Source of the DNA: Alphaproteobacteria bacterium
GTDB lineage: Bacteria; Pseudomonadota; Alphaproteobacteria; Micropepsales; Micropepsaceae
Direction of reading: 5' to 3'
Length of the DNA: 64,000 bases
Assembly (NCBI GenBank): GCA_024236055.1
Contig: JACKLF010000003.1
Coordinates: 62,001-126,000, forward strand
Below are positions 62,422 to 64,000 of the stretch, piece by piece. Numbering within the stretch: the first letter of the stretch is position 1; every line of letters begins with the position of its first letter. The notes below the pieces were generated by a model that had not been told where the DNA came from, ran no database searches, and saw only the letters and a list, made by a program, of their open reading frames with translations. A program made the translations under genes and the position numbers.

Positions 62422-64000
62422 CTATTTGGGAAGCGCGAACACCATCAGGCTGTCGCCGCCCATCGGGCTGCGCAGATAGGACCCGCCGGTCGCCACCACC
62501 GCCACATACTGCCGCCCGTCGCTGCCCTGATAGGTGATGGGCGTGGCGTGTGCGCTGTAGTCCAGGTGATAGGTCCACAGTTCCTTGCCGGTCCTGCTGT
62601 CGAAGGCGCGGAAGCGCTGGTCGTTGGTGCCGCCGATGAAGGTCAGCCCGCTGGCGGTCAGGATCGGTCCGCCATTGCTGGGCCGGCCGGTATTCTGCTT
62701 GCCTTCGGGGAAGCTGTCGGTGACGCCCAGCGGCACCTGCCAGGCGATGTCGCCGGTATCGACGTTCACGGCGCTCAGCAGGCCCCATGGCGGCTGCTGG
62801 CAGGGATTGGTGTCCTTGTCCATGAAGACCTCGGTGGTCTTGTTCCACTCGCCATCGCGTTCCACCAGCTGCTCGATGTAACCGAGATTGTTGGTGTTGA
62901 TGATGAAATAGCCCAGCTTGGGATCGAAGGCGCCGCCCGCCCATTCCGGCCCGCCCTCGCCGCCGGGGAAGCGGATGATGGGATGGTCCTGGGGGATCGG
63001 CTCGAACAGCTTGGAGCCGGTCGCGCCGGTCTTGGCGATCAGCGCCTTGCAGGCGGCGGTGTGCGCGGGCGTGATGTTGGCCAGCTCGTCCATGGAAAAG
63101 CTGCCGCGCGCCAGTTGCGCCGGCTTGGCCGGGATGGGCTGGGTGGGCCAGGCCTTTTCCGAGGGCACCGGCGAGGGCGGCACCGGGGTCTCGGTGACCT
63201 GGTAGAGCGGCTCGCCCGTCACGCGGTTCAGGATGTAGAGGAAGGCATCCTTGTTCATCACCGCGATGGCGGGAATGTCCTTTCCGTCACGGCGCACGGT
63301 CATCAGGATCGGCGGCGCGTCCAGGTCATAATCCCAGATGTCGTGATGCACGGCCTGGAAGTGCCACAGATACTTTCCGGTGTTGGCGTCGACGGCGACA
63401 AGGCTGTCGCTGAACAGGTTGGCGCCCTTGTGGTCGCCGCCATAGCGGTCGAAGGTCGGCGCGCCGATCGGCAGATAGGCAATGCCGCGCTGGGTGTCGA
63501 TGGTCAGCTGGTTCCAGATGTTCACGCCGGACCGCTGCTTCCAGCCATCGTCTTCCCAGGTTTCGTGGAACTTCTCGCCCGGCTGGGGAATGGTGCGGAA
63601 GCGCCAGACCATCTTGCCGGTCACCACGTCCCAGGCACGCACATCGCCGGATGCGCCCAGCGCGGGCGCTTCCTGCACCCGGCTGCCGATGATGGCGATG
63701 TTCTTGTAGATGTCGGGCGGCGAGGAATAGCCGTAATAGGCGGTGGGAATGCCGTTCAGGATGTCGGGCGTGCGCGTTTCCACCACGCCATTGGTGCCGA
63801 AGCCCGCCGCCGGCTTGCCGGTCTTGGCCTCCAGCGCGATCAGCTTGCCCTTCAGCGAGCCGAAGATGATGCGCGGGCCGTGGGCATTGTCGCCGGGCCA
63901 ATAGGCCAGACCGCGATAGGGCGGCTGGTCGCCCTTGGGCATGTCATAGGTCCACACCGTTTTGCCGCTGGTCGCGTCCAGCGCCACCACCTTGCCATAG
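62422..64000 (-). CDS. PQQ-dependent quinoprotein dehydrogenase, 5' end outside window
   Basis: The frame is open to base 64000 (reading YGKVVALDATSG at the edge), so the N-terminus is missing; about 525 residues are visible. Repeated beta-propeller W motifs: VVALDATSGKTVWTYD, KLIALEAKTGKPAAGFG, DVRAWDVVTGKMVWRF, SLVAVDANTGKYLWHFQAVHHDIWDYDLDAPP, LTFIGGTNDQRFRAFDSRTGKELWTYHLDYSAHATPITYQ. The HHDIWDYDLDAPP segment and the GGPEWAGGAFDP region are typical of membrane-bound PQQ glucose-dehydrogenase-like enzymes. These oxidise sugars or alcohols in the periplasm and pass electrons to quinone. No heme domain is visible in this part. The substrate cannot be told. Confidence 0.88.
   Translation of the reverse strand, partial: YGKVVALDATSGKTVWTYDMPKGDQPPYRGLAYWPGDNAHGPRIIFGSLKGKLIALEAKTGKPAAGFGTNGVVETRTPDILNGIPTAYYGYSSPPDIYKNIAIIGSRVQEAPALGASGDVRAWDVVTGKMVWRFRTIPQPGEKFHETWEDDGWKQRSGVNIWNQLTIDTQRGIAYLPIGAPTFDRYGGDHKGANLFSDSLVAVDANTGKYLWHFQAVHHDIWDYDLDAPPILMTVRRDGKDIPAIAVMNKDAFLYILNRVTGEPLYQVTETPVPPSPVPSEKAWPTQPIPAKPAQLARGSFSMDELANITPAHTAACKALIAKTGATGSKLFEPIPQDHPIIRFPGGEGGPEWAGGAFDPKLGYFIINTNNLGYIEQLVERDGEWNKTTEVFMDKDTNPCQQPPWGLLSAVNVDTGDIAWQVPLGVTDSFPEGKQNTGRPSNGGPILTASGLTFIGGTNDQRFRAFDSRTGKELWTYHLDYSAHATPITYQGSDGRQYVAVVATGGSYLRSPMGGDSLMVFALPK

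Overview
The window is 64 kb of GC-rich chromosomal DNA from an alphaproteobacterium. The evidence is a circularly permuted two-piece tmRNA gene, an outer membrane (lpxC, bamD, mlaA/mlaC), an MurE with the DNPR motif of meso-diaminopimelate enzymes, a complete dcw division and cell-wall cluster, a SahR-type regulator over the methionine cycle, a general-stress (EcfG-type) promoter, and the sspB-fumC neighbourhood typical of the class. The gene style would suit a Rhizomicrobium/Micropepsis-like lineage, but that is a guess. No phage, insertion sequence, CRISPR array or tRNA gene was seen. Almost everything is core chromosome, very tightly packed, with many ATGA/TGATG stop-start overlaps.

Layout. 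1-2.4 kb (minus): an AraD1/GguC-family protein, a secreted cupin and a diheme cytochrome c cut by the window edge. 2.6-4.9 kb: a CPA2 cation/proton antiporter with C-terminal universal-stress domains. 4.9-7.1 kb (minus): egtB-egtD for ergothioneine. 7.2-9.3 kb: a PAS-GAF-HWE histidine kinase and a single-domain response regulator behind a near-perfect GGAAC-N16-CGTT promoter. 9.3-11.4 kb: an alpha/beta hydrolase and an orphan outer-membrane-like protein. 11.5-14.8 kb: ettA, convergent with mlaA-mlaC across a 109-bp nested palindrome. 14.9-20.5 kb: sahR-metF-metH with a perfect 8-bp inverted-repeat operator on the -10 box. 20.5-22.3 kb: a DjlA-like co-chaperone, a peptidoglycan amidase and RNase P RNA, followed by four clustered hairpins and a 3-hydroxyisobutyrate-dehydrogenase-family gene.

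23.9-42.1 kb is the dcw operon in canonical order: mraZ, rsmH, ftsL, ftsI, murE, murF, mraY, murD, ftsW, murG, murC, murB, ddl, ftsQ, ftsA, ftsZ. It starts behind three TGGGA boxes at exact 10-bp spacing (MraZ operator) and ends at a strong hairpin terminator. Then come a DUF389-OmpA fusion (minus), lpxC, bamD, recN and ligA. lpxC and recN appear to use TTG starts.

49.9-60.7 kb is mostly minus strand: ssrA (tmRNA), sspB, fumC, a cytochrome-like protein and a spermidine-synthase-like protein, then a small RHH protein, a GST, a DUF4169 protein, a UvrD/PcrA helicase, prmA and an aminopeptidase P. The tmRNA gene lies directly upstream of the gene for SspB, the adaptor that delivers tmRNA-tagged proteins to ClpXP. 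The right end has a hypothetical gene, thyA, a 53-residue membrane protein and a PQQ-dependent dehydrogenase that runs off the window.

No clearly new multi-gene system was found. The items most worth a second look are the ssrA-sspB pair and its short tag, the cytochrome/SpeE-like pair next to fumC, the DUF389-OmpA fusion, the regulatory sites (SahR, MraZ, EcfG, a stray FNR/FixK box) and the nested palindromic elements.
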